This document shows, piece by piece, positions 57,098-64,000 of a DNA stretch of 64,000 nt. This DNA is from an uncultured Fibrobacter sp. (lineage in GTDB: Bacteria; Fibrobacterota; Fibrobacteria; Fibrobacterales; Fibrobacteraceae). A model generated the notes under the pieces. The model searched no databases and was not told where the DNA came from. It saw nothing but the letters and a program-made list of their open reading frames with translations. The translations under genes were made by a program, and so were the position numbers. The DNA lies in NCBI GenBank assembly GCA_934699585.1, contig CAKUWY010000007.1:81021-145020 (forward strand). The letters are read 5' to 3'. The first letter of the stretch is position 1. Each line of letters begins with the position of its first letter.

Positions 57098-57655
57098 TTA
57101 GTTAAGGTCACTACAATATTCTTCAGCTTCCTCTGCAGCATCCGCAAATGCCGTTTCCGGGCTTTTCTTACCGATATACTCGCCTTCCGCGGTCATCTGC
57201 ATCGTATCTTCATTGCATTTTGCTGAAGCGTCTAATTTCATATACGATTTCAATTCATTTCGCCATGTATTACATACAGAAAGAAATTCTGATCGAGAGA
57301 CATCTTCAAACACTAGACGAGCTGTAGCAACATCTCCTTTACGCTTGACACTTACAGTCACAAAGCCTCCTCCAAACAACTTGGATTCCAACTGAACGTA
57401 AGTGCTGTAATCCGTCTCCATAGAACAGAAACGCCCCTTTACAGTTCCAATTTCAGGCTCACTTTCTTCAAACGAATCGTCGTCGCTCAGCGACCCTCCT
57501 TTTGAACCAGAACCTCCGTTTGAACCAGAACCTCCGTTAGATGTCGATCCACTCGGAGCGCCAGGACCAACAGCGGCTCCAGCGTTTGAGCCGTTGGTAC
57601 AGGCAACAAGCATAAATGCAGCAACAGGCAAGATTAACCAACGATTCATTTTCAT
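57098..57655 (-). CDS. Hypothetical lipoprotein with Gly/Ser/Asn repeat linker
   Basis: The 185-residue protein has a lipoprotein signal (MKMNRWLILPVAAFMLVAC) and a linker containing NGGSGSNGGSGSKGG. The linker is encoded by a nearly perfect 18-bp tandem repeat at about 57498-57540. The mature domain has RFCSMETDYSTYVQLESKLFGGGFVTVSVKRK and three or four cysteines, and ends EEYCSDLN. GAGAGG lies before the ATG. No family is recognised. The repeat tract could vary in copy number by slippage. Confidence 0.75.
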   Translation of the reverse strand: MKMNRWLILPVAAFMLVACTNGSNAGAAVGPGAPSGSTSNGGSGSNGGSGSKGGSLSDDDSFEESEPEIGTVKGRFCSMETDYSTYVQLESKLFGGGFVTVSVKRKGDVATARLVFEDVSRSEFLSVCNTWRNELKSYMKLDASAKCNEDTMQMTAEGEYIGKKSPETAFADAAEEAEEYCSDLN

Positions 57656-57696
57656 ATAGACCTCTCTATTCTCGCTCTCTTAATTAAATATACAAA

Positions 57697-58464
57697 TTAA
57701 AAGCGCACCTTGTAAATCCAGGGCCAGTTCTTGCCCGTAATCCAGAAATCACGACCGTCAAAGGCGATTCCGTTCAGCACGTCCGCCTTGGAGTAGCGGC
57801 GGTTGATTTCCATCGCCTTGTCGGTAAAATCCAGGTATTTCAGCACGCGACCGCTGGGCAGTTCGATTACGGCAATCAGGCCCGTGGTCCAGATGTTTGC
57901 GTAGAGGGTGTCACGGACTACTTCCAGTTCGTTCAGCTGCGGCACTTCGCGCCCGTTATCGCGCACGGGGATCGCCCCCACTACCGCAAAACCGCCCAGC
58001 CCGATTTGCAACAGTTCGCTGGAGCCATTGCTCATCAAGAGGGCGTCGCGCCAGTAGGTAAGCCCCCAGCCTTCCGTAGGGATACGGAACTCCCCCTTCA
58101 TAGAAAAAGGCTTCCTGTTCACAATAAACGCCTTCCTGGATTTCCAGGTCAGGTAAAAGATGTCGTCGCCAACGGCCACGGAGCCTTCGCCGAAATAACG
58201 TTCCGCAAGCCGCAGGGAATCCAGAATCTTGCCGTCCAGGGTGCGTCGGTAAATGCCCGACTCGCCGTAATGCCCGGTGGATTCTATCAGGTCCTTGCCG
58301 TCAAAAAACAGCCCCTGGGTAAAATGGTTCTGCTCGTGGGGAATGGAATCCACGATGGTCGGCACAATGCGGGGGGTATCGGCATAAGACGAGAGACGAA
58401 AGACGAAAGACGAGAGGACTAAAATGGGAAAAAAAAGACGGTTTACCATATTCACAAATTTCAT
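57697..58464 (-). CDS. Glutaminyl-peptide cyclotransferase (plant/bacterial propeller type)
   Basis: The 255-residue protein has a signal-like N-terminus, then the family's DSIPHEQNHFTQGLFFDGKDLIESTGHYGESGIYR, FGEGSVAVGDDIFYLTWKS, GWGLTYWRDALLMSNGS, LNELEVVRDTLYANIW and the final VLNGIAFDGRDFWITGKNWPWIYKV. It cyclises N-terminal glutamine of exported proteins to pyroglutamate in the periplasm; many sorted proteins have such N-termini. The signal peptide (VLSSFVFRLSSYA) is encoded by heptad tract D. Residue 1 or 6 could be the start. Confidence 0.88.
   Translation of the reverse strand: MKFVNMVNRLFFPILVLSSFVFRLSSYADTPRIVPTIVDSIPHEQNHFTQGLFFDGKDLIESTGHYGESGIYRRTLDGKILDSLRLAERYFGEGSVAVGDDIFYLTWKSRKAFIVNRKPFSMKGEFRIPTEGWGLTYWRDALLMSNGSSELLQIGLGGFAVVGAIPVRDNGREVPQLNELEVVRDTLYANIWTTGLIAVIELPSGRVLKYLDFTDKAMEINRRYSKADVLNGIAFDGRDFWITGKNWPWIYKVRF
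58388..58415. repeat. Heptanucleotide tandem tract D, inside a signal-peptide coding region
   Basis: Four 7-bp units GACGAGA, GACGAAA, GACGAAA, GACGAGA are in perfect register. On the minus strand they encode part of the glutaminyl cyclase leader (LSSFVFRLSS). Confidence 0.85.
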
Positions 58465-58510
58465 AATCAGCAGTTAGCATTGAAAAATTAAAAATGTTTT
58501 GATTACAATT

Positions 58511-58553
58511 CTTTTTTCATTATTCCTTTTTCTTTGCTCTTTTTGTCTTTTTC
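58511..58553. repeat. Degenerate heptanucleotide tandem tract E
   Basis: In this T-rich tract cytosines recur every seven bases (58511, 58518, 58525, 58532, 58539, 58553, and 58547 one base off). It lies just before the DUF4416 start codon. Confidence 0.55.
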
Positions 58554-58566
58554 TAAATTGTATGGC

Positions 58567-59136
58567 ATGGGCGCTGTAAAAGAACCGGCCAAAGTCAAAA
58601 TCATCGTTGGGATCCTGGCAAAGGACGCCGCTTCGGTAGAGTCCGTCCGCAGCACCCTCCGCGAAAAATTCGGCGAAGAGGATCTGAACCTCGCCCCCTT
58701 CCCCTTTACCTTCACCAACTACTACAAAGAAGAAATCGGCGACACTCCTGTGCGGGCCTTTTTCAGCTACGAGCCCCTGGTGGACCGCACCGAAATCGTG
58801 GATATCAAGCTCTGGACCAACGACCTGGAACTTGAAATCGCCGAGCGTGCGGGAACGCCGGGACTCCGTCCCGTGAACCTGGACCCGGGCTACATGACCC
58901 TGGGGCAGTTCTTTTTGGCCACCACCAAGGACCAGCGGCAGCGCGTCTACATTGGTCGCGGGATTTTCGTGGAACCCACCCTGTACTTTCAGGACGGACA
59001 CTTTCACCATTTCGACTGGACCTACCGTGACTATCAGAGCGAAAAATACATCGCCTACCTGGAGCAGGTCCGCGCCCGCCTCGCCTACCAGATGAGCACC
59101 GGAAAACCATATAGATTAAGACGAGAGAACAACTGA
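58567..59136 (+). CDS. DUF4416 family protein
   Basis: The 189-residue protein matches the DUF4416 outline: VKIIVGILAKDAASVESVRSTLREKFG, FPFTFTNYYKEEIGDTPVRAFFSYEPLVD, NLDPGYMTLGQFFLATTKDQRQRVYIGRGIFVEPTLYFQDG and DWTYRDYQSEKYIAYLEQVRARL. The family is common in anaerobes and has no established role. The ATG at 58567 fits the family start; no ribosome site is visible, and a T-rich heptad tract precedes it. Probably cytosolic. Confidence 0.88.
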   Translation: MGAVKEPAKVKIIVGILAKDAASVESVRSTLREKFGEEDLNLAPFPFTFTNYYKEEIGDTPVRAFFSYEPLVDRTEIVDIKLWTNDLELEIAERAGTPGLRPVNLDPGYMTLGQFFLATTKDQRQRVYIGRGIFVEPTLYFQDGHFHHFDWTYRDYQSEKYIAYLEQVRARLAYQMSTGKPYRLRRENN

Positions 59137-59139
59137 TAA

Positions 59140-59226
59140 TGTGGGATGTGTAATGTGTAATGAGTAATTACACACCTCACACTCCACACCACACATCAAA
59201 CTCTACATTTCACAACTCACACTTTT
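59140..59226. repeat. Degenerate heptanucleotide tandem tract F
   Basis: Twelve consecutive 7-bp units are in register (TGTGGGA, TGTGTAA, TGTGTAA, TGAGTAA, TTACACA, CCTCACA, CTCCACA, CCACACA, TCAAACT, CTACATT, TCACAAC, TCACACT), then TTT and the ATG of the DUF486 gene. GTGTAAT/ATTACAC within it can pair. Confidence 0.85.
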
Positions 59227-59598
59227 ATGAAAGCCGGAATAATTACAATCGTCCTCCTCATCATCAGCAATTTCTTCATGACCCTCGCCTGGTACGGCAA
59301 CCTGAAGCTGAAGGAAATGCACATCAGCACCGACTGGCCGCTGATCCTCGTCATTCTCGCCTCTTGGGGTATCGCACTCATCGAGTACTTCTTCATGATT
59401 CCCGCCAACAACATCGGTAGCCGCATCAATGGCGGGCCCTTCAGCCTCATGCAACTGAAAATCATCCAGGAGGCCATTTCCATCACGGTGTTCACCACCC
59501 TGGCTGTCACCCTGTTCCGCACCGAAACCCTCCAGTGGAACCACGTCGTGGCCTTCGTGCTGGTCATCGGCGCCGTGTTCTTCGCGTTCTTGAAGTAA
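59227..59598 (+). CDS. DUF486 (DMT-superfamily) small membrane protein
   Basis: The 123-residue protein has four hydrophobic segments and the DUF486 blocks SNFFMTLAWYGNLK, LVILASWGIALIEYFFMIPANNIGS, FSLMQLKIIQEAISITVFTTLAV and WNHVVAFVLVIGAVFFAFLK. It resembles half of a drug/metabolite transporter. Substrate unknown. There is no Shine-Dalgarno sequence; heptad tract F runs up to three bases from the ATG. DUF4416 lies 90 bp upstream on the same strand. Confidence 0.92.
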   Translation: MKAGIITIVLLIISNFFMTLAWYGNLKLKEMHISTDWPLILVILASWGIALIEYFFMIPANNIGSRINGGPFSLMQLKIIQEAISITVFTTLAVTLFRTETLQWNHVVAFVLVIGAVFFAFLK

Positions 59599-59663
59599 CA
59601 TTTATTTTGAAAGGGGGAAGCCTCCCCCTCGCTGCAACGACTCGTCAACCCCGCCATCATCTT

Positions 59664-59714
59664 GTCATCCCCGCTGTCATTCTGGAGCGAAGCGATAGAA
59701 TCACGGGGATCTCC
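59664..59714. repeat. Nested palindromic repeats
   Basis: The outer unit GTCATCCCCGC ... CGGGGATCTCC is interrupted at its centre by a complete inner unit of another subtype, TGTCATTCTGGAG...GATAGAATCA (about 59675-59702). Confidence 0.85.
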
Positions 59715-59850
59715 TTGCCGTTTCCGCTACCCTCTCGCCTAGGGGCTTAGCCCCTAAGACCCACTAAATAATCCGAGTCTCAAGGGCACAGTCGCCTGCA
59801 AAAAAGACCGTCGGTCGCAACTTCACTTTGTTCGTCGCTACCCTCCGGAC

Positions 59851-59878
59851 GTCATCCTGGAGCGAAGCGATAGGATCC
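59851..59878. repeat. Palindromic repeat (GTCATCCTGGAG...ATAGGATCC type)
   Basis: The 28-bp unit is the same subtype as 9719-9753 and the inner element of 59664-59714. Confidence 0.75.
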
Positions 59879-60018
59879 ATACAAATGTTTTACCAACGCC
59901 TCATTAAGGTATGCCCTCTCGCCTCGAAAAATGGGTTTCGCTACGCAGGAGGTTGCTCGGTCACGGTGTTCCCTCGCAACCACAGGCTTGTCATGCAAAG
60001 CCAGACTCGGCATTTCCT

Positions 60019-61110
60019 TTAACGAAGAATCTTTTTCCCGATATCATCTAAAATTTGTTTTAGGACTGCTTTTTCTGAACTTGAGAACTTGCCAATAGAT
60101 AAGACTTTTGTTTTCCAATGCTCAAAATATTGTTGAGGAAGTTCCTTTTTATTGAATGCTTTGGCAATATCAGCCTTCCATTCGTTAATTTTGCCTATTA
60201 CCTGCGGGACATTCACCCCATTTACGACAGTGCGACCGCCAGCGGAAAAATTATCGCGGAATGATGGACAAACAACGCCTTTTCTCTGTAGCAACCATTG
60301 ACAAGCGTATTCATAATCGCCCTCCAAAACACTCGGAGAGGCGATAAGCATTTCAATTTTTATCTCTTGTTTTTCATCTGCAGAAAGTTTATTCCAAAAC
60401 TTCACCTTATTGTTAACAAGTGAACTTGCGAATTTTTCTTCTGCCAAATCAAGTTTTGAAAATTCATCAATATTTGGGCTAAACCACCATAAGTCTTCTC
60501 CATCACTTGTTGCGTTACGCTTCATTTTAGAATCGACCATATAGGTTCTGAACGCATCAAAAGGATTTTTCATATGACGAATTTCATCATATGACTTCCC
60601 CAATCTCTTAAAAAGAGATTTTTCTCTTGAAACATTCATATCCAACATATAGCGAGGACTATGCGTAACGGCAACGTCCTCCACACAATCTTCAAACGAA
60701 CGATATTTAATTTCAAAAGGATTTTGCTTGCCGCAAAATACATGGATTCTGCTGACATCAGGAATCCTTGTAGATTCCATGATGCTTCCTCCCATTACCT
60801 TCCATGAATCATTTCGAGTACTGAGTGTTTTGACTTCTATGCCCAAAGCTTGATTCTTGTTGATTCTTGCGACAATATCAGGAAATTTATGACCGCCAAT
60901 ATATTCAATATTCCAATCGGGAACCCCAACAAAATCTTTTGACTTGTCTAGAGCTTTGCATACCTCACCTTCAAAAATCTTCCAAAAATCACCGCTAGCA
61001 AATCGAGACGAATCCCTCTGCAATCGTTCTTTCGCACACGAGAGCAGATTATTGAAGTTCTCCAACGTCCTTGGATCACAAATTAATTTTTCGCCAACGG
61101 AAATGGACAT
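60019..61110 (-). CDS. Putative type II restriction endonuclease
   Basis: The 363-residue protein has a PD-(D/E)XK-like nuclease core: GGHKFPDIVARIN with D78 and GIEVKTLS with E92 and K94. It begins 2 bp after the stop of a C5-cytosine methyltransferase on the same strand, the classical restriction-modification layout. The rest has no family I can name, as is common for type II endonucleases. The recognition sequence cannot be read; it should equal that of the methyltransferase. AT content is higher than in the housekeeping genes, suggesting horizontal acquisition. Confidence 0.82.
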   Translation of the reverse strand: MSISVGEKLICDPRTLENFNNLLSCAKERLQRDSSRFASGDFWKIFEGEVCKALDKSKDFVGVPDWNIEYIGGHKFPDIVARINKNQALGIEVKTLSTRNDSWKVMGGSIMESTRIPDVSRIHVFCGKQNPFEIKYRSFEDCVEDVAVTHSPRYMLDMNVSREKSLFKRLGKSYDEIRHMKNPFDAFRTYMVDSKMKRNATSDGEDLWWFSPNIDEFSKLDLAEEKFASSLVNNKVKFWNKLSADEKQEIKIEMLIASPSVLEGDYEYACQWLLQRKGVVCPSFRDNFSAGGRTVVNGVNVPQVIGKINEWKADIAKAFNKKELPQQYFEHWKTKVLSIGKFSSSEKAVLKQILDDIGKKILR

Positions 61111-61112
61111 AA

Positions 61113-62339
61113 TTATTCTCCAAATAAATCATTCCACAGAGACTCAAGTCTTTTCCCAATGGCGTACCCTAATAAAGGCGGAACCGCATTTCCAATAACC
61201 TTATAAGCATCGGATGAATTGACTTTATTGGTTCCGTCGTTAAAGATGAATTCATAATCATCGGGGAATGTCTGAATTCTTGCGCACTCACGAACACTTA
61301 AGCGTCGTTCTTGCAACCCTTTTGTCAATTCAGACATATTCTTGCCCCCATGTTCTTTATTTAGCCGACGGTATTCAATATTGCCATGATGTTCGCTTCG
61401 TATAGTAGGACCAACACCATTCATATCGATTTCGGAACTACCCTGCATCTTACCATAGTATTTCGCTTTTGAATAAGCTTTTTGTGCTGCATCGGAGCTT
61501 TCGTCAGGCTCTTTCAATCCAACGAAGGCGTCCTTGCAGGTAACGATTTTTTGAAGGCCTTCTCCATGCGTCTTTATCGGATATGGATAATACGCCGATT
61601 TTTCGGAGTTCTTTTCTATGTCGGCAAGAATTTTGGGATTAGCGTATTTTCTAGAAATGCCAATAAAAACAACACGCTCGCGACTTTGCGGAACGCCATA
61701 TTCCCAAGCTTTCAAAACCCGAGCGTCTACAACGCAATAGCCCCTATCGATGTTTCTAAAATCAGTTTCAATAATCTTCTTGGCATCGCCTAATGAAACA
61801 AGACCTTTCACATTTTCCGCAATAAATATCTTTGGCTTGACAATTTCGATGACCTGCTTCATCCAAAGATACAGGGTGCCTCTAGATTCATTTTCAGCGT
61901 GTTCTTCGTTTACGCCATTATGACTTTTGGCTGAATCAAAACCAAGGCGCTTCCCTGCTACGGAGAAATCTTGGCAAGGGAAACCGCCTGTAACAACATC
62001 AATGTTTTTTGGAAATTGAAAGATTCCTCGCTTACTTTCTTTTACCAAATCTACGATTGATTCAAGTCGATATATCCCTTCTATTTTCTTCCTATTGCCG
62101 AAAAAATGATTCCATGCCTTTTGGGCACAGGGCAAGATGTCGTTTGCGAAAACCGTCTGAAAACGATTATCCCTCAAACGAACAAAATTTCGATTGATAT
62201 TCTTTTCAATCCAATCCGGATGGACTTTTTCGTTGACGGATTTCTTAAGAGTGATAAAGCCACCCTCTAGTCCAAGATCTAGTCCTCCACAACCGGAGAA
62301 CAGAGAAAGCACACGAAGTGCATTCTTGCCAGAAGCCAT
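61113..62339 (-). CDS. DNA (cytosine-5)-methyltransferase
   Basis: The 408-residue protein has the C5-MTase motifs in order: I, LSLFSGCGGLDLG; IV, TGGFPCQDFS with catalytic C122; VI, ENVKG (175-179); VIII, QSRERV (218-223); IX, RECARIQTFPDDYEF; X, VIGNAVPPLLGYAIG. It methylates cytosine at C5 within a target set by the region between VIII and IX, protecting against the partner endonuclease. No solitary vsr or controller gene is seen nearby. Higher AT content than neighbours supports transfer. Confidence 0.95.
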   Translation of the reverse strand: MASGKNALRVLSLFSGCGGLDLGLEGGFITLKKSVNEKVHPDWIEKNINRNFVRLRDNRFQTVFANDILPCAQKAWNHFFGNRKKIEGIYRLESIVDLVKESKRGIFQFPKNIDVVTGGFPCQDFSVAGKRLGFDSAKSHNGVNEEHAENESRGTLYLWMKQVIEIVKPKIFIAENVKGLVSLGDAKKIIETDFRNIDRGYCVVDARVLKAWEYGVPQSRERVVFIGISRKYANPKILADIEKNSEKSAYYPYPIKTHGEGLQKIVTCKDAFVGLKEPDESSDAAQKAYSKAKYYGKMQGSSEIDMNGVGPTIRSEHHGNIEYRRLNKEHGGKNMSELTKGLQERRLSVRECARIQTFPDDYEFIFNDGTNKVNSSDAYKVIGNAVPPLLGYAIGKRLESLWNDLFGE

Positions 62340-62473
62340 AACGCCCCGATGTTCCTACGGAACAGGTGAAATGTTCTGTTTTCACTTCTGTTCACGAAAC
62401 ATCGATATGCTTCGACAAGAGAAAGCCCAAATAAGACTCACCCCAAAGAGGTGAGTCCCATTTGTCCAATTCC

Positions 62474-62527
62474 TGCTGCGTTAAAAAATTGGTCGTATTT
62501 TAAGGACGCAAGAACGGGAGCAAAAAC
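62474..62527 (+). repeat. TTGGTCGT hairpin element, copy 1
   Basis: The unit TGCGTTAAAA ... TTGGTCGT ... TTTTAAGGACGCA folds as a stem (TGCGT/ACGCA plus TAAAA/TTTTA) with TTGGTCGT in the loop; GAGCAAA follows. Confidence 0.7.
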
Positions 62528-62586
62528 GTTTGTCTTTGTTCCTACCCTCAATATTCAATAAAACAAAAAAGCGTGGTATCGAATAC

Positions 62587-62626
62587 CTGTTCGTCCTTAG
62601 GCAACGACCAAGAAGCCCTACGCAAA
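62587..62626 (-). repeat. TTGGTCGT hairpin element, copy 2 (inverted)
   Basis: On the minus strand it reads TGCGT, nine bases, TTGGTCGT, then TAAGGACG after a short spacer, matching the spacing of copies 1 and 3 but with a different stem sequence. Confidence 0.6.
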
Positions 62627-62680
62627 ACAAGCAAACGACCCACGCCCTAATTCGGGTGTGCGTTGTAAGCCTTATTCTTA

Positions 62681-62731
62681 TTGCGTAAAACTTTGGTCGT
62701 GTTTTAAGGACGCGAGAATAAGAGCAAATAC
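62681..62731 (+). repeat. TTGGTCGT hairpin element, copy 3
   Basis: The unit TTGCGTAAAAC...TTGGTCGT...GTTTTAAGGACGCG, then AGAATAAGAGCAAAT, matches copy 1 in about four of five bases, 205 bp downstream. Confidence 0.7.
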
Positions 62732-62937
62732 TCTAAAACCGGTCGCCCTTCGCCTTGCGGTTCAGGGCTATGTCAAACATAATATAGATTATTTAAAGAA
62801 ACCTTCATGTCGTTTTTGTCAAGCCGAATTTGCTATTTTCCGCACATTGGCCGTTCGGCTTTGTAGTCGGAATTTCCGACCTTTCCCATATCCCCCGACA
62901 GGGGCCCGCAAGGGGCATGCGTTCCATAGGATTGGCT

Positions 62938-63921
62938 ATGGAGGAAAATAAGGGCGAAATCGTGCTGTATCAGCCGGAAGGCGAAGTGCGGTTAGAAGTT
63001 CGTGTAGAAAACGAGACCGTATGGCTTACACAGGCACAGATGGTAAAATTGTTTGATAAAGACCAATCTGTCATTGCAAGGCATATAAAAAATGTGTTTA
63101 AGGAGGGAGAACTCCAACAAGAGGGTAATATGCAAATTTTGCATATTACTCTGTCAAAATTCAAACCAACAACAATTTATTCTCTCGATGTAATCATCTC
63201 CGTTGGTTATCGCGTAAAATCATTCCGTGGAACTCAATTCCGTCGTTGGGCGAACCAAGTCCTGAAAGACTACATGCTCAAAGGTTACGCAGTAAATCAG
63301 CGTAAAAACGCAACAGATTTACAAATTGCGGACCGATTACACGAGCAACGGCAACTGATTGAGCAGCAAGGTTCGAGACTAGAAAATGTGGATTTTCGTC
63401 TTTCCGTAGTCGAGCAACACATTGGTTTCTTTGTTCAGTCAGCACAAACTCCCACAGGCGGTATACTAGCGACAGGAACTCGGTTCGACGGGTTCGTACT
63501 GATTGCTAATCTTGTGAAGTCCGCGAAGCGCTCCGTCATATTCATTGATCCGTTTGCCACAATAGAGGTGTTGAAGTTTGCCGCAATGCGGAACAAGGGG
63601 GTGAAAGCGGTTATTTATTCCGCCCGTATCACGCCCGAATTCGAAGCCGCTAAGAATCTTCACAACAAACAATACCCTGGCTTGGACCTCAAAACCATGC
63701 GTACCATTCATGACCGGTTCTTGCTCATCGACGATACGGTGTACCATTTTGGAGCGAGTTTTAAGGACATGGGCAACGAGATGACCGCTTACAGCGTCTT
63801 GAATTTCGCAACCCCCGAAGAAGTGATTGCGAAAGTGGGTGAAAGCATGAATATGAAAAAAAACTCCCCCGGCTTAGCCGAGGGACATTTTCATAATTCT
63901 TCTATTGAAGACTACCCGTGA
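62938..63921 (+). CDS. RhuM-family DNA-binding protein with PLD-like C-terminal domain
   Basis: The 327-residue protein has a RhuM-type N-terminal region (VENETVWLTQAQMVKLFDKDQSVIARHIKNVFKEGEL ... YSLDVIISVGYRVKSFRGTQFRRWANQVLKDYMLKGYAVN), a helical connector (~125-165), and a C-terminal domain with FIDPFATIEVLK and IHDRFLLIDDTVYHFGASFKD. The last is a degenerate phospholipase-D-type HxRx4D motif (H258, R260, D265). It may be a nucleic-acid-binding or nuclease protein of accessory or defence type. The ATG at 62938 follows GGATTGGCT; the frame is open 36 codons upstream without similarity. The last residues (SPGLAEGHF) are encoded by a terminator-like hairpin. Confidence 0.85.
   Translation: MEENKGEIVLYQPEGEVRLEVRVENETVWLTQAQMVKLFDKDQSVIARHIKNVFKEGELQQEGNMQILHITLSKFKPTTIYSLDVIISVGYRVKSFRGTQFRRWANQVLKDYMLKGYAVNQRKNATDLQIADRLHEQRQLIEQQGSRLENVDFRLSVVEQHIGFFVQSAQTPTGGILATGTRFDGFVLIANLVKSAKRSVIFIDPFATIEVLKFAAMRNKGVKAVIYSARITPEFEAAKNLHNKQYPGLDLKTMRTIHDRFLLIDDTVYHFGASFKDMGNEMTAYSVLNFATPEEVIAKVGESMNMKKNSPGLAEGHFHNSSIEDYP
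63866..63884. repeat. Hairpin within the 3' coding end of the RhuM gene
   Basis: The stem CCCcCGGC/GCCGaGGG with a TTA loop is preceded by a run of A. It encodes the residues PGLAEG. Confidence 0.6.
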
Positions 63922-63933
63922 GCAAAAAGTAAC

Positions 63934-63952
63934 CCGCCGGCATAGCCGGCGG
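63934..63952 (+). terminator. Hairpin after the RhuM gene (terminator-like)
   Basis: A perfect eight-base stem CCGCCGGC/GCCGGCGG with an ATA loop is followed by TTCTTCAT. A third loop of the same style, GGGCATAGCCC, lies near 63965. Confidence 0.6.
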
Positions 63953-64000
63953 TTCTTCATAGACGGGCATAGCCCTAGGATACTAGCAACGCGTCGCACG

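Larger units (their letters stand above)
59599..60018. other. Intergenic region with nested palindromic repeats
   Basis: The 420-bp gap before the restriction endonuclease gene holds a palindrome inserted in another (59664-59714), a further unit (59851-59878) and a small AGGGGCTTAGCCCCT hairpin near 59737-59751. No credible ORF or RNA gene was seen. Confidence 0.6.
62340..62937. other. 600-bp structured non-coding region between the R-M pair and RhuM
   Basis: The region upstream of the methyltransferase (minus) and the RhuM gene (plus) contains a hairpin ACTCACC/GGTGAGT (62436-62457), three copies of the TTGGTCGT element, an ACGCCC/GGGTGT hairpin near 62642-62660 and AT-rich promoter-like DNA (TAATATAGATTATTT, about 62780). 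No convincing protein-coding frame was seen. Confidence 0.6.

Noticed and set aside
62474..62731. Possible CRISPR array or integron attC sites
   Set aside because: Only three copies, one inverted, with unequal spacing and no spacers; the GTTRRRY/RYYYAAC core sites of attC are absent.

Overview
The window looks like a chromosomal segment of a Fibrobacter species. The strongest marker is a pair of lipoproteins carrying the 'Fibrobacter succinogenes major paralogous' (FISUMP) C-terminal domain. They sit with two tandem secreted GH5 cellulases that have C-terminal sorting-type domains, a PorV/PorQ-like outer-membrane protein of type IX secretion style, and several Ser-rich lipoproteins. All of this fits a Gram-negative, fibre-degrading gut anaerobe. 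No replication origin, rRNA or transposase is visible; one tRNA (CAT anticodon) is present.

Layout. 1-1.4 kb: 3' part of htpG. 1.6-6.7 kb: DUF1846 protein, EAL phosphodiesterase and ilvC (all minus). 7.1-10.5 kb: two FISUMP lipoproteins interleaved with a YafQ-type and a BrnT/BrnA-type toxin-antitoxin module. 10.7-13.6 kb: SDR, GNAT, hexapeptide acetyltransferase and a FliB-like Cys-rich protein. 13.7-18.5 kb: two GH5 genes, UDP-glucuronate decarboxylase and an outer-membrane protein. 18.7-28 kb: coaE, EamA transporter, mscL, a four-gene minus cluster (LolA-like, beta-propeller, PorV-like, recF), a porin-like barrel and a lipoprotein. 28-31 kb: a divergent glycogen-synthase-like GT5 whose stop codon lies inside a tRNA gene, a lipoprotein and rph. 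31-45.4 kb: complex I genes nuoB-nuoN with no nuoA in the window. 45.8-47.1 kb: an AAA/DUF4143 ATPase flanked by direct repeats. 47.7-54.8 kb: the conserved rimP-nusA-infB-rbfA-truB-ribF cluster. 55.2-59.6 kb: dapA, a Cys-cluster acidic protein, a lipoprotein, glutaminyl cyclase, DUF4416 and DUF486 genes. 60-64 kb: a type II restriction-modification pair and a RhuM/PLD-like protein separated by 600 bp of structured repeats.

The most unusual content is non-coding. (1) Short palindromes with GTCAT...ATGAC-type ends are scattered through the window; some are read in frame inside signal-peptide regions, one covers a stop codon, and one is inserted into another. (2) Degenerate tandem tracts with 7-bp periodicity lie in several intergenic regions, two of them immediately before start codons that lack a Shine-Dalgarno sequence. 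(3) Two ~106-bp hairpin elements sit at the 3' ends of the DUF1846 gene and ilvC; their outer arms differ but stay complementary. (4) Three copies of a hairpin element with a TTGGTCGT core lie between the methyltransferase and the RhuM gene. (5) A 17-bp exact direct repeat flanks the DUF4143 ATPase gene, nested in a partial duplication of the 3' end of ribF.

All functional names come from reading the translations and motifs by eye; no database search was run.
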